A stretch of DNA of 64,000 nt from Polyodon spathula. Lineage: Eukaryota > Chordata > Actinopteri > Acipenseriformes > Polyodontidae. Below are positions 25,560 through 38,716 of this stretch, one piece after another. The stretch lies in contig NC_054570.1 of the NCBI RefSeq assembly GCF_017654505.1, positions 1,933,523 through 1,997,522 on the forward strand, in the 5' to 3' direction. The notes under the pieces were generated by a model. That model was not told where the DNA came from. It ran no database searches and saw only the letters and a list, made by a program, of their open reading frames with translations. A program made the position numbers and the translations under genes. Numbering within the stretch: position 1 is the first letter of the stretch; each line of letters starts with the position of its first letter.

Positions 25560-26066
25560 CTCTATTGCGTGTGTGTATGGAATGAACTGCAATCTGCGAT
25601 GGTAGTATTTGTGCAGGTTTATTAATTTTCCTTGTCGTTTTGCAATCTGTTGTGTAACGTTGCGCAGCAAGGCTCTTAGCTTCAGCAGCTATAGGGCGTG
25701 TGTGGACGCTTACTAAAACAGATACAGGAAGTTGTCAGATGTCACTTTCTTTCCCATCCATTTCTCATAGAATTTATATGATCATGGTATAAATGATAAT
25801 ATATGAGATATGGTCGGGACCAAGGACGCTGGGGTTCGGCAGCAACCCAATGGCTTTCAACACCCCAAATGTCCCGTATCCCGATCAATAGGAAGAAAGT
25901 CCCGATATTTACCCACATAAATAAAATCTTTTATTGTGCACAGTAGAGAAGGTGAACACCACACGATGTGCTCTTCAGCCGGCTGACAAATCTGCTGATC
26001 ACTGACTTGCATATAACGCTTCACCGTGTTTACTGTCATGCTGGTTGTGTGGCGATGAGATCAATC

Positions 26067-26136
26067 GATCAATCAATCCTTATTTTATATAGCGCCTTTC
26101 ATAGTGGACCACCATCACAAAGCGCTTTACCAGATG
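26067..26136 (+). repeat. SINE-like fragment (AGCGCCTTTCAT family)
   Basis: It contains TTTATATAGCGCCTTTCATA and CACAAAGCGCTTTACCAGAT, as in the copy at 28838-28970. The 3' half is missing and is replaced by a local repeat built on CAGTGGAAAGTGCA words. Confidence 0.65.
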
Positions 26137-26159
26137 CGGTAAAAACAAGAAAATCCATA

Positions 26160-26395
26160 ATACTTCAAATACAGAGAAATGCATCTTACATGGTATACAG
26201 TAAAAACATTCCATAATACATTAAATACAGTGGATAGTATATCATACATGATAGTAGCATAATACATAATAAACTGAATACAGTGGAAAGTGCAGAATAC
26301 ATGAAATAGTGCATTAAATACAGTGGAAAGCGCATAATACAGTAGCATAATACATTAAATAGTGCACTAAATACAGTGGAAAGTGCAGAATAAGT
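26160..26395 (+). repeat. Imperfect tandem repeat
   Basis: TACA, AATACAGTGGAAAGTGCA and ATAATACATTAAATA words recur irregularly about every 35-60 bp. It probably arose by slippage next to the SINE fragment. Confidence 0.55.
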
Positions 26396-26834
26396 TGGAG
26401 GGATACGTCTATTATTAGTATGACCCCTCCCATGTGTATGATGCATATGGTTCTCCAAACCGTCATATGCATGTTAAACCGCACTAAACTTCATATGCGA
26501 CCTCGTTACCAATCTTACACAATAATTCTATGCACAGAAATGTGGGCAAATATCACTTGTAAAATTACATTACGTCTAAATTTGACATTTTGTATACAAA
26601 GAGGTATGCTAAGGCTTGTGACACCTGTCAGTTTATTAGAAGCTGTCTACCTTGCCGAGCATATGCGGGTTGAACCTAAAAGAACACACACTGCCGCATT
26701 TACCTCTCAGCAACAACTGTGTGAATTTTGTAATGACGAACGAACAACCTGTATCTCAAATTGATGAGATGGTTTAGAAACTACAAGGGCTTAAAATACA
26801 CATACATAAAAAAATAGCATTTCCTTTTGATTCA

Positions 26835-26835
<1 letters not shown>

Positions 26836-26906
<71 letters not shown>

Positions 26907-26917
26907 TACACACCATA

Positions 26918-26945
<28 letters not shown>
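26836..26945. repeat. Compound microsatellite (CTAT)n(CA)n(TA)n
   Basis: About ten CTAT units, then CA units, then TA units. Confidence 0.9.
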
Positions 26946-26949
<4 letters not shown>

Positions 26950-27819
26950 GTGAAATCTGACAGGTATTTAGCAGGAAAATATGGAGAAACACAAAGCCAC
27001 ACCACTGAGAAAGACAAGTTAATGTTGACCTCCACATTGCACCGAATTTTTGATACTTAACTATAATTTAACAACTAACAACACTGTTTTAACTGCATGC
27101 GTTAATAATCGCAGCCTCCAGGCCTAGACACGTTTTTTGGAATGGCCAATACTCAATCACCTTGCTAGTCACTTAAAGGCAAGAATAACTTCCTGTTTAG
27201 ACTTGTTTTATCTTTTTAGAGGTATGATATCATAGTGCCGAGCGCCACACCCAAGCGGAGGGCATTTTGTACACTGAATTTTGCATTGACGTGTTGTGAT
27301 TTGCGCAATCACAATACAAGACACCCCCCCCCCCCAATACTTAACATTGCACCTGAACCAAATTCCTCTTTCCCTGCACCCGCACCGACTCAGAATTCCC
27401 GAATTCCCGAATTCCACTCTCAAACGGACACGCCCTTTGTTACAGGTTTACCTGTGGGTCATACCATTCTCTCTTGTTGAGGGTGGATAACGGTGTAGCC
27501 TTGCACTTATAAAAACATTTACAATTAAAAATATAGAGAGAACAAAGTGCTGCACGTATTAAACCAGATCGTCAAATGCACACAAGGTGTCCTAGCATTC
27601 TTTAAACTTTGGAAAGTTTCAAAGCACGGTTAAACTACAGGAATCGCCCCTTTCCTCGGCGCGTCGCACAATTGTTCTCTACGTTTGTTTTAGGAGTCGT
27701 TCACCTAGCCAGAACTATTGCGATGGCAGACAAAATTCCTGATCAAACAAAGTAGCTTCACACTAATTGGATTCTGTTAGTTAGAGTACATTTGCTGAGA
27801 AGAGAATTGAGATACAAGC

Positions 27820-28330
27820 ATGATCTTGACGGCTCTGTTATTGATGCCCTTGTTAATAGGTACGTGTGTTATTTATTTATTTATTTATTTATTTGTAAAT
27901 ATTGTACAAAAATAACCAATGTTTTTTTTTTTTTTTAATCTATTCTGCTGAAAAGTATATATGTTTTAAAAATGTATGTGCATGTCTGTATTGTTTCATT
28001 TCCAGGTTAAGATGGGCGGTATGTGGACTTTTTAAATCTTATAAATTTCAGCCCTGCAAAGGCAAACGCGGAAGGCGATACCGTGTAAACTTGGAAATGC
28101 ATTTCACAAAGGTCTTCTGTATTTAAATTAAACTGGATATAAGTAGAGGGGGCGGCTGACAGTCCAACATAATTATAATATAATCTGGGAAAACAAGATC
28201 TGTAATACTAGGCCACAAGAAGGTGGCCCTGGCTGCTTACAATTGCAATCCCTATTTTTCAGTTTGCGTTTAACCAGGCTAGAAATGGGGAGGCTGTAAT
28301 CGTACTATAACTAAATAATCTGTGTGTGTG

Positions 28331-28372
<42 letters not shown>

Positions 28373-31300
28373 AAACAGTTGTAAACTTATTGTAGTAAAT
28401 TTGCTTAAAACGAATTTTTTAACCAATGGTTAAATTTAGTAAAATAATTTTGTATTACTGATATGAGTATATCAAAAAAAAAAAGAAGCAAGACAAAAAG
28501 TAAACGTAACTGCCCCTCTCGCCTATACCAGACAACATTATGTGTTTGTGTAATGTTAAGATGGGGGGGAAATTTTTATCCTTCATATCAAACAAACTTT
28601 GCCAGTCGTTTTTTTTTTTTTTGAAAGTGGCAGCTTGCACGATAATTTTTTTTTACTCCCACATCTAAGATGACTCGTCGTTTGTTTACTGTAATGGAAA
28701 GACGCATTTAACTGATGTTTTAAAACACCGTTGTCAGGGCTACTGTAGCGAGTAGGCTAGTTTCGGATTGCGTGGGTATGCGGGGGAGGGCCGGGTGTAA
28801 CTTGAAACTGCGGTTGTGAGGTTAAGTTTGTACAGTGATATAATAATCTTTATTTTATATAGCGCCTTTCATAGGGGACCACCATCACAAAGCGCTTTAC
28901 AAGATACGAGGCCAGGGTGTGTCAACTATGCATCAGCTGCAGAGTCACTTCCAACAACGTCTCACCCGAAATCATACCCTCGCACCTGTTTAACATAAAG
29001 CACCATTGTGTTCAAATCAATTGCGAATTCCCCCTAGCCTCTCATGTTGTCAGACAACGTTACTGTTTTGCAAGTACTTGTTTTGTATTGGAACTAATTT
29101 TAATGTTTATTTCACATTTACCCCCTTCACTGATCTATTTTTTTTTTTTTTTTCGTGGCAATGACGGCCAGATACTAAGGAAACAGTCAAATTGTGTGCC
29201 CCCACAAAACACAATTAATACTTATTTTTGCAACCAGGTGCAGGAAACAGTTTTAAATGTACAGACAGGTTGGGTCTGGTATTCTAAATTCAGTTAATGT
29301 GTTTTATTTCCATCAGGTACACACACTGCTCCTTTTTGTATGCAAAACAGTCTTGAAAGCACTGAGGCAGTTCAGGAAATTGGTGGTTGACACATTTAGG
29401 TGCTGTTGTTTGAGGCCAGAATACTTCGGAGCATTTTGAATTGGCATCTTATTATTTTAATTCTCAACTAATTGTTATGATTCACTTGGTCTAATTTTGT
29501 TAAGTGGAGAAGTTAGGCCCTAAATGTAACTTCATTGTGCAAATACAGCTCTTCGGATGCTTTTGGGACGCCTCGATATAAGAAAGCATAAAACTGATAC
29601 GTTTCTTGGTGGTTTCCTACCCTCAATGCCGATAAAGCTCAATCTGCTACATGTTTGAGCTTCTATGAACAATTCAAGGAGTACTACAGCTTGAACTTAA
29701 CTGTAATCTTGTAACTATAAATGGGGTGTAAATGGGGTGACAAAATAAATCAGTGTTGTCCCTGCACCCCCTGTGGGTAAAAGCTGTACTTTCTAAAAGT
29801 ATAGGTTCTGTTGCCGCATCTGGCGTGCGGCGACCTTTACTGTCGGAGTAGTTTAGGGTTCAGTATTCATTTATTCTCTCTTACATACAGGGTCGTCTCT
29901 GGGGATATCGGTGACCTGCCCTCAGAAGCAATACGTGAAGATCTTGTTCCAGCCTGTTGTATTGAAATGCAACTACCAGACCACAGCCACCCAGCCCCCA
30001 ACCGTCACGTGGCGGTACAAATCCTTCTGTCGGGACCCTGTGAGCGCGGCCCTCAATCCCAACAGCGTCACCAACCAGATAGCCAACTCCAACCCCAACT
30101 ACAACCCCAACACGGAATGCACGGACCTCAGCCGCACCGTCCGCATCGTGGCCTCCAAGCAGGGCAGCAGCGTCACACTGGGGGAGATGTACCAGGGTCG
30201 CAGGATCACCATCACGGGCGGTGAGCAGACAAGCATTATTATTATTATTATTATTATTTTTATTTATTTGGCAGATGTCTTTATCCAAGGCAACTTACAG
30301 GTGTTACAGGGTTAAAATGCAAGATTCATATTTAAATAGTGTAAGTGCAAATAATACTAAAGTACAATTTGAACTAGGATGCAACAAGTTATAATTACAA
30401 TGACATAATAGTAATGCAAGGATAGTGAATTAACTGAGTACACGTAATCTCCCATGAAGCACAACATTTAGGCTAACGTTTCCGTCAGCATGTGTGTTTG
30501 TCTGCTGCTGAATATTGTTTGGAGGGACCGAACGACCGTTTATACAAGCTACAAATCTTAAAATCAACGACTGCCTTTTTCACAAACTCTAATGGATGGA
30601 TCAGAATGCTTTGACATTGAATTTATTAAGCAAACTGTTAAACGCTGAATTTGGAAATACTAAAACGTGTGTTCAGCGACAAATGTTTTGGCTCAGTCTG
30701 TCTCCGTGTCTTCATTGAAGTAATTGAACCCAGGTATTTCTAAATTTAAATTTATTAGTTCTTTTTAAATTTACCACAGAGTGCTTTATAATTATGCTTG
30801 AGAATATAACAGACAAACTGCATTCACAAGTAAACCCAGCGGTAATACAATAGAACGACAATTGCTTTTTTTTTTTTATTTGTGCTTATGTGGATAACTA
30901 ATATCATTCGGCAGTTAAAAGATTAGTTTCACAGACTCTGATTAGTACTAGACTTATTTAGCAGTGGTGACATTAGATAGCAAGATCAGAGGTAATTAGG
31001 AAAGCCATCTGTTAGTCTGTTGAATTTTGGAATAATCTAGTCTAGTTTTACATTTGTTTGTGCAAAACCAAATGTTGAAGTTCACTCCCCCGCTATATCC
31101 CAGTGCTGGAAAAGCATCGCTGTATAACCTGTTGTAATGTGCCCTCCTGCTCCTAATTAAATTTGTTTAGATGCTGATTTGAGTCTCGATCAGACTGCCT
31201 GGGGTGACAGTGGCGTTTATTACTGTTCAGTGGTATCTGCTCAAGACCTGACTGGAAACAGCGAGGACTACACAGAGCTCATAGTCCTGGGTATGTGAAG

Positions 31301-34300
31301 ATTTTTAACTTTGCGATGCACGTCCATCAGTAGTTGAATTATCGGAATTAGGTCATTTAAATGCACCCTTTTCTTTTTGCAAGGCTGGTAGTGAAACACA
31401 GCATGCTGCAAACTTCATATTTAAACTCTCAACCAAGGGCTGCAGAAATCTGGTCCTCTTAGATATTCTAGTTTGTATCATTAATTAATTAACAGATTAA
31501 GATTTGGGAGGAGGTTAAAGTGATTTAGGATATTGGTGAAAGGAGGCACCCAAATTAAAATCCCCGATTTGTATGTGTTTGACACAAAAATGAAACGAAG
31601 CGTGCAAGGGGGCTCGTGTGAGATGGGATTTTAGAAGGCAAGGTAAGTGCTTTTAAACAATTCAGCCTGGGCAAGCAGCCCGTTTTCTTCACCGCAGAAA
31701 GTTGGCACAATTCTTCACGCTTCCTCTAATGCCCCTTTTTATAACCACGCGAGTGTTATAATTTATTGATTCCTTCTTTGTTCTTGTCATTTACAATCAT
31801 CTGGTGTCCTAGTAAGGAAGAAATCAGCATTAGATGTGTTTTTTTTTTTTTTTTTTAAATTAGTAATCAAGATGTGAGTAATATAGCAAAACTCAAACTG
31901 AATTACTGGCATGTATCAGAAGAATTTAATTTTGTAGTGATGAGGGGAAGTATGGGCTATTGGAGCCAAAATGAGAACAGTCTCAGAACTGAAAATAAAC
32001 ATGTGAGTGTAGGAATGTTTTTTTTAAAGCTTAGGTAATTCATGGCTGTTGCATTTGTTTCTTGACGATACCAGAACAGTAATTTCTGTAGGTCTCGTGT
32101 TACCTCTTTGTTAGTGGTTAATACAGCTGGAGATTAAACTTAATTCTGTACCACTGAATTTCTTCCTTACGTGGTGTATACTTTATACAATATTATTGCA
32201 ACTTGTTGCTCACTCAAGGGTTCTTAAACGATGATAAAATCAAATTTATCTTTGATCTCTCTCATTACACTCTAGAGGGAATGTCATTTAACAAATTTAT
32301 AAAACATACAGATTTTTAAAATTTTTTACCCCCACCCCCCCCCCAAGTTCCCAAAACTTTGGGTAAAGGTAGTTTTAGGGTATTGCAAATGCTGGTCTCT
32401 CTGTCTGTGTTTTCATTATAACTACCCATGATTGTATTATAGATTAAGATACACATGCTTGAGGTTTTCAGACTCTTGCAGATGATTTGGTGATGCCAAT
32501 AATAGTTGTATCTTTGGCTTAGCTTGCATGGTATCCCCACTGGATCACATCGGAGCAACCGTATACTGTCTTATTGCATAGGCTGTGTTTGTCAATAGAG
32601 TCGCTGGTTAAAGTCTGTGTTTGTTTCTCTAAGGTCTCTGATGTTTGAGTCTTGAGCTAGCATCCCTCCTCATTTGAACATCAAAACCGAACAGGCGTTA
32701 TTGTGTGGTAGTTAGATTCAGACCCTTCAACACTAGCAAACAAATTCACTAGAAGTCTTCCTGTTTTCATTGAATGAGTTACTTTTAGGATATCTTAGCA
32801 AATGAGGTTACAAGCACTTAACTATTCATCAGCCAAACCTGGCTTTCTTTTCATTGTTTGTGTGCAGTGGTTTAAAGCTGTTTGACAAAGGAACACTGTC
32901 TTGTACAGGCTGCAGTAAACATGTAATGAGACTCTCTTGGGCCCCAGTCTTCCTGTAGACTATTTTTTTTTTATTTTCCGAGAAGCCATCTAGTCTTTTT
33001 TTAGGCCGGAGGCTCGTTGGTAACAATGGGTTTTTCTCTTTCTGTCCTTAGGGAGGATGTCAAACTCTACAGATCTGTTGCCAGGCATTGAGGTAGTGGG
33101 TGTTGAAGGTACTGACCCCTTACGTGTTCTTGGTGCGGCAGTATTTCCATAGAGCGGAGGGGTGTTAGACAGCGAAAAGCAGGATTAGAAAACGGGATTT
33201 CTCTAAGAGTTGGGCTTAATGGGTTAATAACCACGGTTTTCTTCTGTAACAAATCTATTGTTTCGGACTTCACTTCTGTTGCCACAGCACTAAGTTACTG
33301 GATCGCTTCCTCTCCATTCGCTCACTTCTTCACTCAACATTGTTTCCTGTTTGCAGCATGGAAAACAAATGTAAAGCTCAGCTGAGGTCCTGTACTAGTA
33401 ATTCAGTTTAAGAAGAAAGTGGATTTCTAGTGTTGACAGGAAATATGGGCTGGTGTATAAAGTGAAACAGGGTAGGGAGATAAGCCTGTTAGTCCTGCAG
33501 GACTAACATGCTGGTCAGATTTGCTGGCTGTGGTAGAGTAGCGTTGCTGTTGTGGCTGGCCAGTGGCAGGGATTGTAAACATGGAGGCAGAGGACTGCAG
33601 TTCAGAGCTCTTCTAGTGCACTAGTAAAAAAATAAAAATCAAAAAAATTGTAATTCAACAAAACGGCACCCAGGCTGTGCTATCACAGTGCAGAGACACA
33701 ACTTGCTGTTCTCACTCTTACCCAGGTGGCTATCCCCAAATTGGCAACCAATGGCCACATTCCACACCTATTTCCACAGGGATGGGATTTTCAACCACAG
33801 CCCTGCCAAACTTCAATTCACAATTTATATATATATGTTTTTTATTTATAAAAACAAACGCAGAATGTATGCATTTGCACAGTCGGGGACAAAACCGTGC
33901 CACACTGCACTGTGGGATTCTGTTCTCTCCCTCTCTCCTGTGCCAGCGTGTTGACTCGGCCTCTCTCCTGTGCCAGCGTGTTGACTCGGCCTCTCTCCTG
34001 TGCCAGCGTGTTGACTCGGCCTCTCTCCTGTGCCAGCGTGTTGACTCGGCCTCTCTCCTGTGCCAGCGTGTTGACTCGGCCTCTCTCCTGTGCCAGCGTG
34101 TTGACTCGGCCTCTCTCCTGTGCCAGCGTGTTGACTCGGCCTCTCTCCTGTGCCGGCGTGTTGACTCGGCCTCTCTCCTGTGCCAGCGTGTTGACTCGGC
34201 CTCTCTCCTGTGCCAGCGTGTTGACTCGGCCTCTCTCCTGTGCCGGCGTGTTGACTCGGCCTCTCTCCTGTGCCAGCGTGTTGACTCGGCCTCTCTCCTG

Positions 34301-37300
34301 TGCCAGCGTGTTGACTCGGCCTCTCTCCTGTGCCAGCGTGTTGACTCGGCCTCTCTCCTGTGCCAGCGTGTTGACTCGGCCTCTCTCCTGTGCCAGCGTG
34401 TTGACTCGGCCTCTCTCCTGTGCCAGCGTGTTGACTCGGCCTCTCTCCTGTGCCAGCGTGTTGACTCGGCCTCTCTCCTCTCCCTCACAGACTGGCTGCT
34501 GGTGGTGTTGGTGGTCATGGGGTTCCTCTTGCTGTTGATGCTGATTGGGATCTGCTGGTGCCAGTGCTGCCCCCACACCTGCTGCTGCTACGTCAGCTGC
34601 CCCTGCTGCCCCGAACGCTGCTGCTGTCCCAGAGCCTGTGAGTACAGCCAGCAGTGGGCGTATGAAGTCACGGACAGGGTGGGGGGTCAATTACTCCCCC
34701 CCCACAATTCCATTTAGTTTTTTTTAAGTCAATTTCCAATTCCAAAATCCCATTCTCTTTTAATCATTTCTAATCCCGAATGAAGGGCTTTGGAATTGAT
34801 TAAAAAGGGAATTGGAGTTGACCCCAGTCATGGTCACTAATGCAGTGCAGGTGCTGATTGGAGCTTAGAATAATTGATTTATCGCAAACAAAAAAAATAA
34901 CATTTTGAGCTCTTTGTATATTGCTTTCTTTTTTTTTTTATAAGCCTTGGCAAACACAAAACAATGTACAAAGTAAACCTATACGAGAAAATACCTCAGT
35001 TACATTAAGGTAATTCTGATATGGCATACTTGTGTCAGATTCCTCCTTTTAGTCCTGAAACCTGACTTTTAAAACTTAATCCAGTTTTCAGGTTTCGTTG
35101 GGTTTACAAACTTTGCGTTTAAATATGGACGCGCCCTTTAACCGCTCTGGTCTGATCGCTCCCACCCTCCGGTTTCCTCCGCAGTGTATGAAGCTGGGAA
35201 AGCCGTGACGTCGGGGGTGCCCAGCATGTATGCAGCCAGCAACTACTCCCACCCCAGTCAGACCCGCATGGTGCCAGTGGGGTCTGCGTATCCCATGGTG
35301 CCCATCGTTCCCAGTCGCAACGGGTACATGCCAGACTACGATGGAGCCAGCTCGGGTAAGTAGTTCTGTTATCCTCCCCAGGCAGGCAGTGACACTGTAC
35401 ATACTTTTGATGTACACCATGGAGCTCAGCTTCAGCCTCATACAGGGGGTGCATGCACTGAACAGGGTGAGTACAAATCTGCTTGTTTTCAAAAAAATGC
35501 TGTTTTGTTTTACATGTTTGTTTTGTTTTTACTCCAGTCGGACATCACTCCCAGGTACCTCTCTTGCATGACCAAGAAGGTGCGAATTCTGGTAAGCTGA
35601 GAAGTTACAGCTCGAGAGTTAAAACACAGCATTTTAGCACCTGAGACCTGCATTATAGCTTCAGAAAAGAACTCCACTCAAAACGGTAGACCAGCTCCTT
35701 TAATGATATAATAATCTGTCTGCATTTTATTTACTTTTATCCGCACAAGATACTGAAACTGTAAGTAGTTATCCTGTGCTGATCTTTCTCTAATGTCACT
35801 GGGCGCTGAAAGAGTTAAAGTTGGGTTTAACTCTTTCAGTTATGTGGTATTGGAGCAGATGGGCAGCAAACACTATAGACCTTACAAAAGGGCAACCCTG
35901 GCACCATTTACATACTTGTGAACTTAAATAGTTATTTTATTTTGAAAGGGAGCATAAACGCTCTACACCCATCACTCTGAACTGATCGTTAACCATTTTG
36001 GATCTTGCGTTTTCCCATTTGTATTGTAATATTTTCCACTCGCTGTATTTTGCTTCCTAACATTCCAGTGCACAGTGGGTATCGAATTCAGGCAAACCAG
36101 GTAGATGACTCGATGAGGGTCCTTTACTACATGGAAAAGGAGCTGGCTAACTTTGATCCTGCTCGCCCTGGAGATGCCAATGGGAAATATGAAAAATGTA
36201 CGTCCTTCTATATTCAAATAATCCAAAACAGTTACCATGCCATCGAGTACCTATAAGTAACTCCGCTGAAAACACTTGCTACCTTGAAGGTATGCAAGTC
36301 ATAGCGAAATATTTTGTTTACATAATGTACAAACGTGGTCCTCAAGTGTATTTTATGGTAAATAAAGTTGGTGCCACTTTAAGCAGCCTTTGGTACCATA
36401 AACAAAACAGCTTTCAAAAAACAGTTTTTTTTTTAAGGGTGGGGGAGATTCCATTTAAAATATAGCACAGAATGCTTAGTGACGGAATGGACCCTTTTTG
36501 ATGTAAAAATGAATGTGGAATGTTTTCATAGCACAGTGGGCTAAATGACAAAAAGACTGGGTTGCGCGAGCTGACCTTGAAGTCTGTTCTACGTCTTTGG
36601 GGCATATCTCCCAAACATTAAACATGTAGATTCATATGCCAAACTTTTTTTTTTTTTTTTTTAACTCTATCGAGCTACTCAAATGCCTGCCCATGCCAAT
36701 ATCCCACTTGAATAAATTCTACTAGCGTACAACGGCTGTAAATAAGACTCCTGTTGCACAGCATTCTCACCCATTCCAGGTTTTAATACGAGCTTGATCG
36801 GCCCTAGTGTATAGGTAGCAAGCTGAGGTGTGTCTTATTAAACCAGGACTGGGTCGAACCACTATGCAACAGGAGTCTTCTCTCCGTTCCTGCATACAGT
36901 GGAAGTAGATCATGACCGACATGTTTTTTTTCCAGTGACGGCAATGAGCGAGGTGAGCTCTCTTCACGAGCCCGCGGACCCGCGCGCCAACATGCGAGAC
37001 GGGATGGGCCGGGTGCGCAACCAGGCGCTGATGCCCATCGTGGACGCGGACGAGAACATGAGCGTGGTGAGCAGTGTCTCGCGCCACGCCGACCCCCGTT
37101 ACCGCGACGACGCCAGCAGCCGTGGAGGGAGGGGCAGAGGAGATTATATTCCCAGCAGGGGGCGGGCTCGCTCCATGGACGACCTTGATGACCTGGACCG
37201 TGGTTACCGTGACGACCACTACAGGGGCGGGGCCGACAGAGGGGGCCGTGGCAAGTGAGTGGCAAAGTTTTTGTGCTTCCGTTCCATTCTAGCTTCCTCT

Positions 37301-38716
37301 GGTTGATTTTTTTTTAATGCTCATTGGTTGCAGAATCCTGTTTTATGGTAGTTTTGCTCCACAGTGAAACTTTGCTATTAAGGTCAGTCAAGACCAGCTT
37401 GATAAGGAGAGGCTTTACTATTGAAGGGGTATAGTTGAAATATTTGTTTTTTTTTCTATGCAAACTAATTTTATTATTTTTTTATGGGACTTATTGTACT
37501 CCTAACACTGAATACAGGGGCCTTTCATATATCATTTCATATCTAGAGAACTTATTGAATTGTGATGGACATTCTTTCTTCACTGGATCAGCTAGTGTAA
37601 ATCTGAACCTGATTCTCTGTACTGAACTAAGTGTGCAGGAGGAATCCTATTCTCTGCAATGTGAAATGGGGTCATAGTCAAACGTACAGCACTTTTTATA
37701 ATAGACTTGAGAGAAAAAAAAAATCAACTAGCTTAATTCTGAAGTCACTTTGCAGACTAAGTTGCCTTCTGGAATAAATGGTCAATTGATTTGTTTTCTT
37801 CAGCTCTGGGGTTGATCGTGACGACCCCTGGAGGCGTGACCACTCCACTGACAACCGTCGCCGAGGGGATCCCTACGAGCGGCGGTGCCGTAGCCGTGAC
37901 GACCTGCGAGACCTCGACCAACGCAGCAGCCCCGCTCCCCGCCGAGGGTACGACGACAGCTTCCTGGAGGAGGCGCTGAAGAGGAAGCAGCTGCAGAACC
38001 AGGCCCGATCCGGTAGCCGTGACAACCTGGACAGCGCCAGCGACGCCACGTACCGCTCCGGAGGAAACAAGAGGGACCGGCGCAGGAACTCGGACGACAG
38101 CTTCCCCCCGCCTCCACCCCCACCGTACACTGACACGGAGTCTCTCGCCTCTTCTAAAGGCAGGGGCAAGGGCAATCTGCGCAAGGTAACAAACTCTACA
38201 CGAGATGTACTGTGACGTGACGTTTGGGAATGAGAAATGGCTGTTTTGGGGGGGTACGTCCTACTTTCTGTTAACTTTTTACACAGCTTCTGTTTATACC
38301 CTCTTGTTCGCTCTCTCTCTCTCTCTCTCTCTGTTAAATTTGAGTTCTGTTGCATTCAATATTTCCTCTTAAGCGCTGATCTCAGAGTAACAGAACCAAT
38401 AACTCAATCAGGACAAACACGATTGTTAGGAAAATGTCCGTTTAAAATGTGAAGCTACTCGCCTCTTTTAAAGTATTAAGCGTTCCCATAGTTTTGGTAT
38501 GTGGTAGTTTTTGTGGTAGCCTCTAGGGGTGGCAGAGTTGCATTAAGAGACTGCATGCATGTATGTGGTTTCCAATCACTGGGTAGACAATGGAGCCCCA
38601 GTTACAAGATGACTAAGGTTGTAATAATTCCAGTGTAAACAGCTGTTTCTAAAAGCATGCTTCCATCTCTTGTGTTTCAGAATGGAGCTGTGAGTCGGGA
38701 GAGCTTAGTGGTCTGA
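27820..38716 (+). CDS. lsr: Lipolysis-stimulated lipoprotein receptor (angulin-1)
   Basis: LSR is a single-pass Ig protein that marks tricellular tight junctions, recruits tricellulin and takes part in lipoprotein uptake. Eleven exons join in phase: 27820-27859, 29891-30220, 31171-31290, 33052-33108, 34491-34637, 35185-35355, 35538-35591, 36069-36197, 36936-37254, 37804-38185 and 38681-38716, in total 1785 nt or 594 aa. Exon 1 is a signal peptide ([14 protein letters not shown]). Exons 2-3 form the V-set domain (LKCNY, VTWRYK, DSGVYYC). Exon 5 holds the transmembrane helix and the palmitoylation-type cysteine cluster ([13 protein letters not shown]). The tail is rich in RSRD, DDL and proline and ends SRESLVV, a possible PDZ ligand. 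Exon 4 (57 nt) and exon 5 (147 nt) are multiples of three, matching the known mammalian isoforms that skip them. AATAAATAAA near 39287 may be the poly-A signal. Confidence 0.95.
28330..28370. repeat. (AT)n microsatellite
   Basis: A TATATA run in lsr intron 1. Confidence 0.9.
28838..28970 (+). repeat. SINE-like copy in lsr intron 1
   Basis: ATAATCTTTATTTTATATAG starts the copy. The AAAGCGCTTTACAAGATACG, ATGCATCAGCTGCAGAGTCA and AACAACGTCTCACC blocks follow. This is the cleanest 5' part of this family in the window. Confidence 0.7.
30236..30445 (+). repeat. SINE-like copy (GCCTTTATCCAAGGC family) beside lsr exon 2
   Basis: (TTA)n is followed by GGCAGATGTCTTTATCCAAG and CAACTTACAGGTGTTACAGG, the same order as at 63786-64000. 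It begins 15 bp after the lsr exon 2 splice donor. Confidence 0.65.
33931..34470 (+). repeat. 30-bp minisatellite, 18 units, abutting lsr exon 5
   Basis: Exactly 18 head-to-tail units of 30 bp (CTCTCTCCTGTGCCAGCGTG plus TTGACTCGGC). Units are identical except for an A-to-G change in two of them (lines at 34141 and 34231). The array ends in CTCTCTCCTCTCCCTCACAG, the polypyrimidine tract and acceptor of lsr exon 5, from which the unit seems to derive. Because 30 is a multiple of 3 and the unit has no stop in several frames, long open frames run through it on both strands. Confidence 0.97.

Larger units (their letters stand above)
25560..27819. other. Intergenic region between divergent genes, no gene recognised
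   Basis: This spacer lies between the starts of the minus-strand membrane-protein gene and plus-strand lsr, so both promoters should be here. It contains a SINE-like fragment (26067-26136), an imperfect array of ATTAAATACAGTGGAAAG words at about 26160-26395 and microsatellites at 26836-26945. I saw no TATA box or other promoter motif I could support. Confidence 0.45.

Noticed and set aside
33730..34578. Long minus-strand ORFs through the 30-bp array
   Set aside because: The unit length is a multiple of three and lacks stops on this strand, so open frames arise automatically. The real lsr exon is on the plus strand.
36804..37265. Minus-strand ORFs opposite lsr exon 9 and similar ones at 37800-38355
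   Set aside because: They mirror the GC-rich coding exons of lsr and have no independent support.
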